Assembly (NCBI GenBank): GCA_029265615.1
Contig: JAJUIB010000013.1
Location: 1 to 64,000, forward strand
Source of the DNA: Spirochaetota bacterium
GTDB lineage: Bacteria; Spirochaetota; Spirochaetia; Treponematales; Rectinemataceae
Length of the DNA stretch: 64,000 nt
Reading direction: 5' to 3'
Shown here: one piece after another, positions 17,426 through 25,183 of the stretch
How the letters are laid out: each line of letters opens with the position of its first letter
Position numbering within the stretch: position 1 is the stretch's first letter
Translations under genes and position numbers: made by a program
Notes under the pieces: generated by a model
Databases searched by the model: none
Seen by the model: the letters and a program-made list of their open reading frames with translations, nothing else
What the model was told of the DNA's origin: nothing

Positions 17426-18856
17426 TCAGATCTTGTCGATGAGCATCGAACACTTGCCCGAGGGGATGGGCAGGGTTTTTTTCTTCTTGCCGATGACGTT
17501 GATCGTAAAATAGTAGAGCTTTTCACTCTCCATGTGAATCTCCCAACCCCTTCCCGACTTGTTCGAGAGAATCGTGACCATGTTCCGCTTGAGCGACATA
17601 TTCTCAATGCCCATGATCTCGAGGTTGGGGATGATCCAATCAACGGTCTTCCGCGGCAGGGAGATATAGAGGCCGACGATGTTCTCAATCATAAGCGCAA
17701 TCGTCGAGAGGCCGGTGTAGGGCAGGAACTGCGGCCTGGGCCAGTCGGGCCGCTCGGCCCAGACCGCCTTGCCTTCGTTCTGCGGCTGATACGCCTCCCA
17801 GACGGTCGGCTTCTGGTTTTCGCCCTGGTTCTGGTGCATCGAATCGAGGACGAAATAGAGGTGGCGAATCGCACAGTCGCGGGCCATTTCGTATTGGTTG
17901 TATTTCTCAAGCCCCTTGATGACCATGTAAGTGAATGGCGGAACGACCGAACCACGAAAGCCGCCCCCCCGCTTGTCGTACTCAGGATGTGAGGCGGCGA
18001 GGGTGGGGAAAGGATGCTCAGTGCCGAACGCCGCGGGATCCTTGAGGTGCGCGATCATCCGCTCCGAGCGATCCTCGTTGGGAATCTCGGCGAGGAGCGG
18101 CCAGTAGCCGCCTATCGTCTTCGTGGGCACCTGGCGCTCGTCCTCATCGAGGTCGTAGTAGAAACCGTCCTCCGCGTTCCACATGAGCGAGTTGATGCGC
18201 GTCTTGAGGGAGAAGTAGGCACGCTTGAACTGGAAGGACGCTTCCTTGTCGTTAAGGATGTCGCCAAGTGCGGAAAGGTAGAGGGCGTTCATCGCCATCG
18301 CCGCGTTCCAGTCGGAGAAATACTTCACCTTCTCACGCGGCGAGTTTTCAAGTCCAGTCGCGGCGAGGGGCACGCCGTAGAGGCCGTTCTCCCGCTTGAA
18401 CGTCGCCTCCATCCACGCCCACTGACGCGTAAGCGCGGGCATGACGTCCTTCACGCGCTTTTTGTTCGCCGTTTTGTGGTAAAGGTTGTACTCCGCCCAG
18501 GCAAACAGCGGAAGCCCCAGCCCCTCGGGGTTGTCCGGCGTGAGAATTGGTTTGCCGGTCGCAAGGTCGTATTTCCAGCGGATCGCGCCGTTCTCTTCCT
18601 GGAGCGCATACAGCGCATCAAGGCCGTTCGAGGCGGCGTAGATACGGTTCGAATACACGAGAAAGAAGGAAGCAAAAACCTGCTCAAGCAGATCGAGCAC
18701 ACCCGAACCGGGATACTGGAAAAATTTCTGTTTCTCGAGGCCGCTACCCGGTCCCCCGGAGGCCCAATAGTCCGCGATCCATGCCCAGGTGCGATCATAG
18801 ATCTCGACGAAATCCTGATCGTAGAAATGCACGCGCGGAAAATCCCGTTTATTCAA
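17426..18856 (-). CDS. Trehalase/glucosidase-like glycoside hydrolase (MGH1-like, GH63/GH37 clan)
   Basis: A 476-residue (alpha/alpha)6-barrel enzyme. It has no signal peptide, so it should act in the cytoplasm on a glucosyl or mannosyl glycoside such as trehalose or mannosylglycerate. Recognisable parts are YAASNGLDALYALQEENG, the substrate-pocket segment FSDWNAAMAMNALYLSALGD with its likely catalytic Asp, GGYWPLLAEI, GGFRGSVVPPFTY and the WEAYQPQNEG segment with the likely general-base Glu. About 480 residues is the usual size of MGH1-like proteins. It is preceded by a strong promoter (18960-18988) and lies 210 bases before glgP, consistent with a storage-carbohydrate locus. The exact substrate cannot be read from the sequence. 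Confidence 0.8.
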   Translation of the reverse strand: MNKRDFPRVHFYDQDFVEIYDRTWAWIADYWASGGPGSGLEKQKFFQYPGSGVLDLLEQVFASFFLVYSNRIYAASNGLDALYALQEENGAIRWKYDLATGKPILTPDNPEGLGLPLFAWAEYNLYHKTANKKRVKDVMPALTRQWAWMEATFKRENGLYGVPLAATGLENSPREKVKYFSDWNAAMAMNALYLSALGDILNDKEASFQFKRAYFSLKTRINSLMWNAEDGFYYDLDEDERQVPTKTIGGYWPLLAEIPNEDRSERMIAHLKDPAAFGTEHPFPTLAASHPEYDKRGGGFRGSVVPPFTYMVIKGLEKYNQYEMARDCAIRHLYFVLDSMHQNQGENQKPTVWEAYQPQNEGKAVWAERPDWPRPQFLPYTGLSTIALMIENIVGLYISLPRKTVDWIIPNLEIMGIENMSLKRNMVTILSNKSGRGWEIHMESEKLYYFTINVIGKKKKTLPIPSGKCSMLIDKI

Positions 18857-18959
18857 GGACCAACCCCTTAGTCGCTTATAACGCGGCGCCCACAGCTTGC
18901 GCCAGACCGCATGATTCGCAAGCCTTTTCTATAATATGACAAGTTTGGGCTAGAATATC

Positions 18960-18988
18960 ACTATAATGTCGGCATCGCGCTTTGTCAA
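18960..18988 (-). promoter_or_regulatory. Strong sigma-70 promoter for the glycosidase gene
   Basis: TTGACA (18983-18988) and TATAGT (18960-18965) on the minus strand with exactly 17 bases between them. The leader would be about 95 bases. Confidence 0.75.
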
Positions 18989-19100
18989 ATTGAAACGCGA
19001 GCCTACTGCACAGAACAGAGTCACTTTCAGTATAGCATTAGTCATGCCTTTAGTGGGAAATTATCGCCTGATCTTTCTCTCATAAAACTCCCACCATGAC

Positions 19101-19128
19101 TTGACAATTGCGTAAAAAACGCTACCTT
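19101..19128 (+). promoter_or_regulatory. Promoter of the structured RNA locus
   Basis: TTGACA (19101-19106), 16 bases, then TACCTT (19123-19128). The start would be near 19135. Confidence 0.55.
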
Positions 19129-19134
19129 TGATCT

Positions 19135-19472
19135 TGCAAGGAGGAACGTCAGGCAGTGCGGCAACCCATTCGTGGGACCGCGGTTTTCCGACCCGAACGG
19201 ACGAGGAGGGCCTATATGGACACTCCGCCTGAGAGTTCCGGGCCGGCTTGAGGCCGGCCATCTGAGTGCGAGCGATTTTTTCGCGGACAAGCCCGTCAAG
19301 GGCGAGCCACGCAAGGGATGGGTCGAGCCTCGTGGGCTCGAGAATGCTTTTTTGAAGGCATTGCCTGTTACGGTGGTCCACAAAAGTATGAGGCCCGAGA
19401 GCCTCAGGCCGCGTAGCGGGGCGAAAAAGGGGGTCGGCGCATGGTTTTCCGCGTCGGCCCCCTAGCATTTTT
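19135..19472 (+). ncRNA. Candidate structured non-coding RNA of unknown family, about 340 nt
   Basis: This gene-free stretch has its own promoter and a strong terminator, and between them nearly every segment can fold. Visible stems are: a UUCG-capped hairpin at 19158-19181 (GCGG, CCCA, loop TTCG, TGGG, CCGC); a 7-bp stem at 19241-19247 with 19253-19259; short hairpins at 19291-19303, 19324-19340, 19390-19405 and 19409-19419; and a long-range 10-bp pairing of 19150-19159 with 19358-19367 (one G-U pair). The long-range pairing competes with a local hairpin at 19343-19362. I do not recognise RNase P, tmRNA, 6S or a known riboswitch. Frames crossing it (19172-19465 plus, 19061-19468 minus) look like chance. 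It could also be the attenuator leader of the gene at 19555. Confidence 0.55.
19429..19472 (+). terminator. Terminator of the structured RNA locus
   Basis: A 12-bp stem (19429-19440 with 19451-19462, two G-U pairs) with a 10-base loop is followed by TAGCA and five T. Confidence 0.85.
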
Positions 19473-19554
19473 AAACGGAGCCGACTAGGATGCGGACGCG
19501 TGGCGCGGCACCACGCGGTAAAGCGAAGGGCCGCACACGCCGATAGGGATAGCG

Positions 19555-19929
19555 ATGATTGTAACGCTCTTCAAAACCGGCAAGGACGGCAAGCTTCTCT
19601 ACTACACCGTCCATGACCGGCAGGCCAGCCTCATAAGCCCCTATGCGCTCACGCTCTCGTGGCGCGTGGGGAATGGCCGCGAGCGCTCGCGATTCTATCC
19701 CTTCGACTCGCTCGCCGAGATGGACAAGATGATCCGGGCCGTGCTCCAAAAACGTTTCAAAGACGGCTATCGGCTCCTTTACAGCTTTAGCCGCGATGCG
19801 CGCTGGAGCGAGCGCCTCGATCCCACAGAGGTGCGCCCCGCAAGCGAGCAAGCTCAGGAACAGGGCGGGAGGGGCGGCGGCCTTCTCGCACGAGCTGCGG
19901 AGGCGCACAAGCGGCTTGCAACCGGCTAG
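19555..19929 (+). CDS. Small conserved-type hypothetical protein
   Basis: A 124-residue protein that I cannot assign. The first 85 residues look like a compact folded domain rich in aromatics (MIVTLFKTGKDGKLLYYTVH, then SWRVG and FYPFDSLAEMDKMIRAVLQK); the last 35 are Gly/Ala-rich and probably disordered. It has no signal peptide or membrane segment. The layout resembles WGR-like or similar small beta domains, but the match is too weak to name. It follows the structured RNA terminator by 80 bases and is convergent with the sensory hydrogenase gene. No good ribosome binding site is visible before ATG 19555. Confidence 0.7.
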   Translation: MIVTLFKTGKDGKLLYYTVHDRQASLISPYALTLSWRVGNGRERSRFYPFDSLAEMDKMIRAVLQKRFKDGYRLLYSFSRDARWSERLDPTEVRPASEQAQEQGGRGGGLLARAAEAHKRLATG

Positions 19930-19944
19930 TGGCCTTCATGGACA

Positions 19945-21279
19945 CTATTCCTTGTCGAGCCCGGGCGGCTTGATCTCTTCGAGCGCAAGGAGCTTGCCGG
20001 CGAGCTCGCGCACGTTTTCCCGCAACTTGAAAATGCAGTCGGTAGGCGACGCAAGCCCGCGCACGACATCCTCTGCGAGCGCCTGACAGCTCGGAGCGCC
20101 ACAGGATCCGCAATCAAGCCCCGGCAGTGATGAGGCGAGAAGGTCCATCTCCTCCATCATGATCATCGCTTTGAGCATGTCCGGATCGAGGGCGAGCGCG
20201 CGCCGCGCGGCGGGCGGACGGGTCCAGGCAAGCTCGGCAAGGGAGGGAGCCTCATAGGGCGCGCGAGCCGCCCGCGGAGGCAGAGCTTCGGCGCGGTTCC
20301 GCAAGCGATTGCGGGCGATATATGGATTCTCGACGGTGAGCGGCCCGCCGACACAGCCCGCGGGGCAGGCGAGCGCCTCAATGTAGGCGACATCGTTGAG
20401 CTTTTCGTTTTCGAGCGCCTCGAGGACGCCGATGACTGCGGCGATGCCATCCACGGAGATCGAACGCCGCTCGCCCAGGGCATCTGCCTCCCCTTCGGTG
20501 CGCGCCCACTCGACGCCTGCACGGCCAGCCCGCGAAAGCGCCCGCTCGGGCGCCGTCCCTAGGACGCCGCGAAGCGGCACGTAAAGATCCTTAATGCCGA
20601 TGACACCGTCAAGCGCTGAACGTTCGTAGCCGACAGGCGCGCGAGCCGTCGTCACCTTGCCCGCGCAGGGGCTCACCAAAAAAGCGCCCACCCCCTCCTC
20701 GCCGCCATGGAGCCTTTCCTTCGCGATCCGGGCTGCAACCTCGACGGGAGGAAGCAGGGGCACAAGATGGGGTATGAGACTCGGGTAGCGAAGCTGGACG
20801 AGCTTGACGACTGCAGGGCATGCGCTTGAGATGAGCGGACGCGGCAAATCCGCGCGCTTCATGAGTTCCTGCGTCGCCGCCGTGACTATTTCGGCCGCTT
20901 CGGCGACCTCGAACACCTCATCAAAGCCCAGAGCAAGAAGCCCGGAAAGAAGCCGGTCGATCGACCAGCGTTCGTCGAATTGCGCGTAGAGCGCGGGAGC
21001 GGGGATCGCGATAGTGCGGCGGTAACCAGCGATGAGCGACAAGGGATCGGAAACGGCTTTTTTCGCACCGTGCGGGCAGGTTCTGATGCACTCGCCACAG
21101 TCGATGCACCGCTCATCGATAATCCGCGCACGGCCCTTGCGCACCCGGATTGCCTCGGTCGGGCACTTTTTTATGCAGGTGGTGCAGCCGACGCACTTTT
21201 CAGGCTCGAGGCGCACCGAATGCAGGCTCTTCGCCGCGTCGCTCCGGCTATCGAAACGCGGCCCGTCTGAGGGATTCAC
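19945..21279 (-). CDS. Sensory-type [FeFe]-hydrogenase-like iron-sulfur protein
   Basis: A 444-residue protein. Two ferredoxin clusters are at C29-C32-C35-C39 and C58-C61-C64-C68. A truncated [FeFe]-hydrogenase domain follows and keeps the four H-cluster cysteines in altered motifs: SSACPAVV (C154, usually TSCCP), SPCAGKV (C205, usually PCxxK) and ACPAGCVGG (C305, C309). A further Fe-S motif is near the C-terminus (LDCGSCGAPSCQALAED, then C about 17 residues on). This layout matches the sensory or non-catalytic group C/D hydrogenases rather than H2-producing enzymes. The start is GTG 21279, overlapping the ATP-binding protein stop (GTGA). With its two partners it probably senses H2 or redox state and signals through a phosphatase/kinase switch, which is inferred. 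Confidence 0.85.
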   Translation of the reverse strand: MNPSDGPRFDSRSDAAKSLHSVRLEPEKCVGCTTCIKKCPTEAIRVRKGRARIIDERCIDCGECIRTCPHGAKKAVSDPLSLIAGYRRTIAIPAPALYAQFDERWSIDRLLSGLLALGFDEVFEVAEAAEIVTAATQELMKRADLPRPLISSACPAVVKLVQLRYPSLIPHLVPLLPPVEVAARIAKERLHGGEEGVGAFLVSPCAGKVTTARAPVGYERSALDGVIGIKDLYVPLRGVLGTAPERALSRAGRAGVEWARTEGEADALGERRSISVDGIAAVIGVLEALENEKLNDVAYIEALACPAGCVGGPLTVENPYIARNRLRNRAEALPPRAARAPYEAPSLAELAWTRPPAARRALALDPDMLKAMIMMEEMDLLASSLPGLDCGSCGAPSCQALAEDVVRGLASPTDCIFKLRENVRELAGKLLALEEIKPPGLDKE

Positions 21280-21749
21280 ACCGAGCCCCCACGCACAGCC
21301 CCGCCACCAGGCCGCTCAGCCGCCGCAGGGGCTGAACCATCCAGCCTGATGAGGAGGCGAACCGTCGTTCCCCGCCCCACCTCGCTTTCGATCTCGAGGT
21401 TGTCCGCATTGCGCTTCATGTTCGGAAGCCCCATGCCTGCGCCAAACCCGAGTTCCCGTATCCACTCGGGCGCGGTCGAGTATCCTTCCGTCATGGCAAG
21501 TTCGATGTCCGGTATGCCAGGTCCCTCGTCCCGCAGCGTGAGCATGATGCGCTCGGGCGTGATATCCGCCTCGACGACACCACCACCCGCATGGATAACC
21601 ATGTTGATTTCCGCTTCGTACATGGCGACCGATGCGCGCTTCACCGCAGTCGGGTCTATGCCAAGCTGGCCCAGGATGCGCTTGACCTCGGCGGAAGCCT
21701 TGCCGGCCATGGTAAAATCGTCGCCCGGGACGGTGAAGCGGTATTTCAT
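21276..21749 (-). CDS. ATP-binding anti-sigma-factor-type (HATPase) protein
   Basis: A 157-residue GHKL ATPase of the RsbW/SpoIIAB type. Landmarks are VAMYEAEINMVIHAGGGVV (N box), TLRDEGPGIPDIELAM (G1, D-x-G-x-G-I) and FGAGMGLPNMKRNAD (G2 and lid). There is no phosphoacceptor His, so it would act as a Ser/Thr kinase or anti-sigma component. The start ATG 21749 lies 5 bases after the DRTGG gene stop; a longer open frame reaches 22163, but that part is an off-frame shadow of the DRTGG gene. It overlaps the downstream hydrogenase gene by four bases. The trio is commonly found near hydrogenases in anaerobic Firmicutes and spirochaetes. Confidence 0.87.
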   Translation of the reverse strand: MKYRFTVPGDDFTMAGKASAEVKRILGQLGIDPTAVKRASVAMYEAEINMVIHAGGGVVEADITPERIMLTLRDEGPGIPDIELAMTEGYSTAPEWIRELGFGAGMGLPNMKRNADNLEIESEVGRGTTVRLLIRLDGSAPAAAERPGGGAVRGGSV

Positions 21750-21754
21750 CGTCT

Positions 21755-22114
21755 TTAGCAGATTTCCCGCACGCCACCCTGACGAAGTCCCGCCTCGTAC
21801 AGGCGGCCACAGGCGAGGAACATCGAGTAGCGAGTCGATAAAAGGATCATCCCGTTCTCGCGCGCCATCTCGACCATATCCTCGCTCGGTATCTTGCCGC
21901 GCACGAAAACAACGACCCGGATGTCCATGAGATCGGCGGTCCGTATCGCCTGCGGATTTACGAGGCCTGTGAGGAGCACGACGCGCTCCTTGACAAAGGC
22001 CATAACGTCGCTCATGAGGTCGGCACCGCAGGCCGAGCCAACCTCGAGCCCAAGATCCGCCTCTCCCGTGATCACACGCGCGTCGAGGATTTCCACGATC
22101 TTGCCTACGGTCAT
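21755..22114 (-). CDS. DRTGG-domain protein
   Basis: A 119-residue single-domain DRTGG protein, a small alpha/beta fold found in phosphotransacetylases and beside sensory hydrogenases. Visible landmarks are [31 protein letters not shown], then the C-terminal [21 protein letters not shown], which carries a conserved Cys. DRTGG domains are suspected to bind nucleotides or small ligands. It is the first gene of the operon, followed at 5 bases by the ATP-binding protein. The start at 22114 follows GAGGGGG. Its role here is probably regulatory, since no enzyme domain is attached. Confidence 0.85.
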   Translation of the reverse strand: MTVGKIVEILDARVITGEADLGLEVGSACGADLMSDVMAFVKERVVLLTGLVNPQAIRTADLMDIRVVVFVRGKIPSEDMVEMARENGMILLSTRYSMFLACGRLYEAGLRQGGVREIC

Positions 22115-22203
22115 GAGCCCCCCTCAAGGCGCCAAGGATAGCACGGGCGGCCGCGCTCCTCAAGCCGCAGAGCGCGGCCTATTCATCAACGTATCGAATT
22201 CCG

Positions 22204-22230
22204 TCAAGTCATTCGCCCGTTCTCCGATAC
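22204..22230 (+). promoter_or_regulatory. Sigma-28 (FliA)-type promoter for flaB
   Basis: TCAAGTCA (22204-22211), 11 bases, then TCCGATAC (22223-22230) match the flagellar consensus TAAAGTTT-N11-GCCGATAA at 5 and 6 of 8 positions with exact spacing. Confidence 0.75.
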
Positions 22231-22237
22231 TCGGAAA

Positions 22238-22463
22238 AGAGAAGGCCCGGTGGGGCGGCGCGAGAAGCCGTTGGGGCGACCGCGTCTTTCGAGGACGGGT
22301 GGCCCCGCAAGCTATCGTCCCGATCGAACCTTTTCGAGCGTGCTCGCCGCGCGGCAAGGGACCCGCGCGGAGGACGCAAGCGGACCGGCGCCATGGAAGC
22401 GACGGCAAGGATGCCGCGCGCGGGGATAAACGCTCCGCGCGCCACCACGGAAAGGAGTACCGT
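22238..22463 (+). promoter_or_regulatory. Long structured 5' leader of flaB
   Basis: The gene-free stretch from 22115 to 22463 holds the flaB promoter and a leader of about 226 bases. Two strong GC hairpins are visible: CCGCGCGG 22347-22354 with 22363-22370, and GCGCGCGG 22416-22423 with CCGCGCGC 22435-22442, the latter just 10 bases before the ribosome binding site. The arms are similar enough to pair with each other, so alternative folds are possible. ACGGA and AAGGA next to the start resemble CsrA sites. Confidence 0.5.
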
Positions 22464-23324
22464 ATGATCATCAATCACAACCTCAGCGCTATGTTCGCCG
22501 ACCGTTCCCTTCGCTCCACCAACCTGAGCATGGAGAAGGGGATGGAAAAACTCTCTTCGGGTATGCGCATCAACCGCGCTGGCGACGACGCTTCGGGCCT
22601 CGCCGTTAGCGAAAAAATGCGCTCCCAGATTCGCGGCCTCGAGCGGGCCTCGAAGAACGCGCAGGACGGCATTTCCTTCATCCAGACGACGGAAGGCTAC
22701 CTCCAGGAATCCCAGGACATCGTCCAGCGGATCCGCGAGCTTGCAGTGCAGGCGTCCAACGGCGTCTACACCGCCGAAGACCGGATGCAGATTCAGGTCG
22801 AGGTCAGCCAGCTCGTCGACGAGATCGACCGGATCGCCAGCCATGCGCAGTTCAACGGGCTTAATCTGCTCACGGGCCGCTTCGCCCGCGAAACGGGCGA
22901 GAACGCCGTCACCGGTTCCATGTGGTTCCACATCGGCGCCAACATGGACCAGCGCGAGCGGATCTACGTCGGCACGATGACCTCCAAGGCCCTCGGTGTG
23001 CGGAACGTGGGAGACGACACTATCATCTCTCTCGAATCGCCCGACGGGTCGAACAGGGCCATCGGCACGCTCGACGCGGCCCTCAAGAAGATCTCCAAGC
23101 AGCGCGCCGATCTCGGCGCCTACCAGAACCGACTCGAACACGCGATTCGCGGTATCGATGTTGGCGCGGAGAACCTCCAGGCCGCCGAAAGCCGGATCCG
23201 CGACACGGACATGGCCAACGAGATGGTCAAGTTCACGAAGGACAAGATCCTCGCGCAGGCCGGCAACGCGATGCTCGCCCAGGCAAATCAGCAGGGTCAG
23301 CAGGTCATGCAGCTCCTCCAGTAA
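22464..23324 (+). CDS. flaB: Flagellin core protein FlaB
   Basis: A 286-residue flagellin, the usual length of spirochaete FlaB, which builds the core of the periplasmic flagellar filament. The N-terminal D0/D1 is clear ([54 protein letters not shown]) and so is the C-terminal D1/D0 ([52 protein letters not shown]). The short central part holds no large variable domain. ATG 22464 follows AAAGGAG. There is no signal peptide, as expected for flagellar type III export. It is transcribed alone from a sigma-28-like promoter and ends at a strong terminator. Confidence 0.97.
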   Translation: MIINHNLSAMFADRSLRSTNLSMEKGMEKLSSGMRINRAGDDASGLAVSEKMRSQIRGLERASKNAQDGISFIQTTEGYLQESQDIVQRIRELAVQASNGVYTAEDRMQIQVEVSQLVDEIDRIASHAQFNGLNLLTGRFARETGENAVTGSMWFHIGANMDQRERIYVGTMTSKALGVRNVGDDTIISLESPDGSNRAIGTLDAALKKISKQRADLGAYQNRLEHAIRGIDVGAENLQAAESRIRDTDMANEMVKFTKDKILAQAGNAMLAQANQQGQQVMQLLQ

Positions 23325-23378
23325 GGTCCCTATCCCTTCGATCCCGCGGCCTAAAAAGGCGCGCGGGGGCGACGCGCG

Positions 23379-23412
23379 AAAGGCCCGTCCCGCAAGGGGC
23401 GGGCCTTTTTTG
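23379..23412 (+). terminator. Rho-independent terminator of flaB
   Basis: AAGGCCCG-T-CCC, loop GCAA, GGG-G-CGGGCC and then six T. Confidence 0.92.
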
Positions 23413-23418
23413 CGCCGG

Positions 23419-23447
23419 TTGCGCCGAATCACATCCCTGCGTATAAT
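23419..23447 (+). promoter_or_regulatory. Leaderless promoter for the 575-residue protein
   Basis: TTGCGC (23419-23424), 17 bases, TATAAT (23442-23447), then 8 bases to ATG 23456. No Shine-Dalgarno sequence. Confidence 0.7.
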
Positions 23448-23455
23448 CCCCCGCG

Positions 23456-25183
23456 ATGGACGCCCTCAGCCCCGAGACCCGGCGCGAGATCGTCCGGCGT
23501 GTGTTCCCCGAGCTCAGGTACGGGGGCGACCCGGACCTCGAGCGATACTTCGAACTCCGCAGGGCCGGCCGCCTTGCCGAGGCGCTCGCCCTCTACAACG
23601 GCCCCTTGCGCGCACGCTACCCCGTAGATTCAGAGCGCGTCCTCCTCCTCAGGCTCTACCGCGAGGGCGACCCCCGATGGCCCGAGCTCCAAGACCGCCT
23701 CATCCTTGCGCGTGGCGAAGCGCTCGCACAACGTATTTCGCGCGACATCGACCTCATCGTCGCGCCGCTCGAGCGGGCCGAGCTATCGAGCGCTTTCAAG
23801 GCGCTTGCCGCCGTGCAGGCGCTACTTTGCATCCTCCCTCGTGGCCAGGACGCGGCCCTCGCGGCCCTCGAACGTTATGCGGATTTCGCCCGCATCCTCC
23901 GCCACCGAGCACGCCAAGTCGAACGCGCGCGCGACCTCGTCAGAGAGTACCTTGAAATGTCGCGCGCAAGCGAACCCGATGAAACCGACTTCGTCGCACG
24001 GAGCGCCGCGCTCGAAGAGCGGCGCCGGGCCGCGGCCGATGGCCGACGCGCACAGGCCGGTTCGGGCGGCGCATCCACGACCGAATCCTACGACTTCATC
24101 GCGATGAGCGAGGCACGCGAAGCGCGAAAGCGTAAGGAGGAGGAGGAAGCACGCGCCCGCTTCTTCGACCTGTCGCGCCTCGAATTCTCGGCCGCCGACC
24201 GCGCGCGCATCGAGGCCGATGCCGGGATCGAGCGCAAGGAGGACCGCGTCCTCGCCTTTTGCTTCCGCTACTGGCGGGCCGTGGACGATCCGGCCTTCGA
24301 GCGCCTTGTCTTCCTCTATTCTAAAAAATACGGCACCCGGCACTATGCGATTTTTCGCGCGATCAAGGTGGGCCGCGCGCGCCGCTTTACCGACGACGAG
24401 ATACTCACCGCCGTCTCGACACTCATCTCCTCGGCCTACAGCTACTCGGTGCAGGGGGATCTCTATATGCAGGCCGCCTGGCGTCGCCTCAAGGCGGGCA
24501 TTGAGGAGGCGGAGCGGGCGCGCGCCGAAGCCCTGGCGCTGGCCGAAATCGGACGAGGACGGGCGCCTCGCTCCCGATCGGACGCCGCGCATGCGCCGCA
24601 CAACGTAGCGCCACACAGGCCTTCGGCCGAGGCCACGGCAAGGTCTGAGACAAAAAGGACCGAAGCCACCCTGCGTGGCGCGCAAAGAAGACCGCCGCGA
24701 GCGCAAAGCGGCGCACGCGCTGCGGCGCGCAAGACGGAAGCCGCAGCCCCCACCGCGAAAAAGCGGCTTGCGCCGCGCGAAACGGCGAAAGGCGGCACGA
24801 AGACCGCACATCCGCGACCATCAATCGTTCAAGCCCGCCGCGCCCCGGAAGCACTCCCCGAACTCCGCACCCCGCGCGGATCGGTCTCGGATCGCATACG
24901 CGCCTTGTCGGGCAAGGCCTACGACGTGTACAAGGAGCTTTTCCTCGAGCGCTCGCGCGATGCGATCCGCAGGGTGATCCTCGCAAGCAGGACGGGACCG
25001 CGCAGGCTCTTTGATACTTCAGCGAACGAGGCAGAGGACATCGTCTACGGCTTCATGACCGCGCACTACAACGATCCCTTCATGGATTGGGAGGGCTCGG
25101 AGGAACGTTCGCGCGTCGCCTCGCTCGGTTTCGAGCTTCCATCCCTCGACCCCGTCATCGAGACCTGGTTCCGCAGCCTTTAA
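23456..25183 (+). CDS. Unknown 575-residue protein, spirochaete type
   Basis: I do not recognise a family. Residues 1-165 form a helical domain (opening MDALSPETRREIVRRVFPEL) that looks like a repeat or scaffold fold. Residues 180-250 are highly charged and likely coiled coil. Residues 250-360 contain a second helical domain with FCFRYWRAVDDPAFE and SSAYSYSVQGDLYM. A long disordered Ala/Arg/Pro-rich linker runs at about 375-480. The last 90 residues (SDRIRALSGKAYDVYKELFL to the end) are folded again. No signal peptide or membrane segment is present, so it is cytoplasmic. It has a leaderless promoter and ends overlapping the convergent recR gene by four bases. Confidence 0.8.
   Translation: MDALSPETRREIVRRVFPELRYGGDPDLERYFELRRAGRLAEALALYNGPLRARYPVDSERVLLLRLYREGDPRWPELQDRLILARGEALAQRISRDIDLIVAPLERAELSSAFKALAAVQALLCILPRGQDAALAALERYADFARILRHRARQVERARDLVREYLEMSRASEPDETDFVARSAALEERRRAAADGRRAQAGSGGASTTESYDFIAMSEAREARKRKEEEEARARFFDLSRLEFSAADRARIEADAGIERKEDRVLAFCFRYWRAVDDPAFERLVFLYSKKYGTRHYAIFRAIKVGRARRFTDDEILTAVSTLISSAYSYSVQGDLYMQAAWRRLKAGIEEAERARAEALALAEIGRGRAPRSRSDAAHAPHNVAPHRPSAEATARSETKRTEATLRGAQRRPPRAQSGARAAARKTEAAAPTAKKRLAPRETAKGGTKTAHPRPSIVQARRAPEALPELRTPRGSVSDRIRALSGKAYDVYKELFLERSRDAIRRVILASRTGPRRLFDTSANEAEDIVYGFMTAHYNDPFMDWEGSEERSRVASLGFELPSLDPVIETWFRSL

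Noticed and set aside
19061-19468. Possible minus-strand protein across the structured RNA locus
   Set aside because: No recognisable domain, no ribosome binding site, and it crosses the promoter and terminator of the RNA unit.
19135-19472. RNase P RNA or tmRNA identity for the structured RNA
   Set aside because: GGAGGAACGTC weakly resembles the RNase P CR-I segment, but the other conserved segments are missing, and no tmRNA ends or tag frame are present.
22209-23432. Long minus-strand frame over flaB
   Set aside because: It is the mirror of the flagellin codon bias in GC-rich DNA; no start signal or domain.
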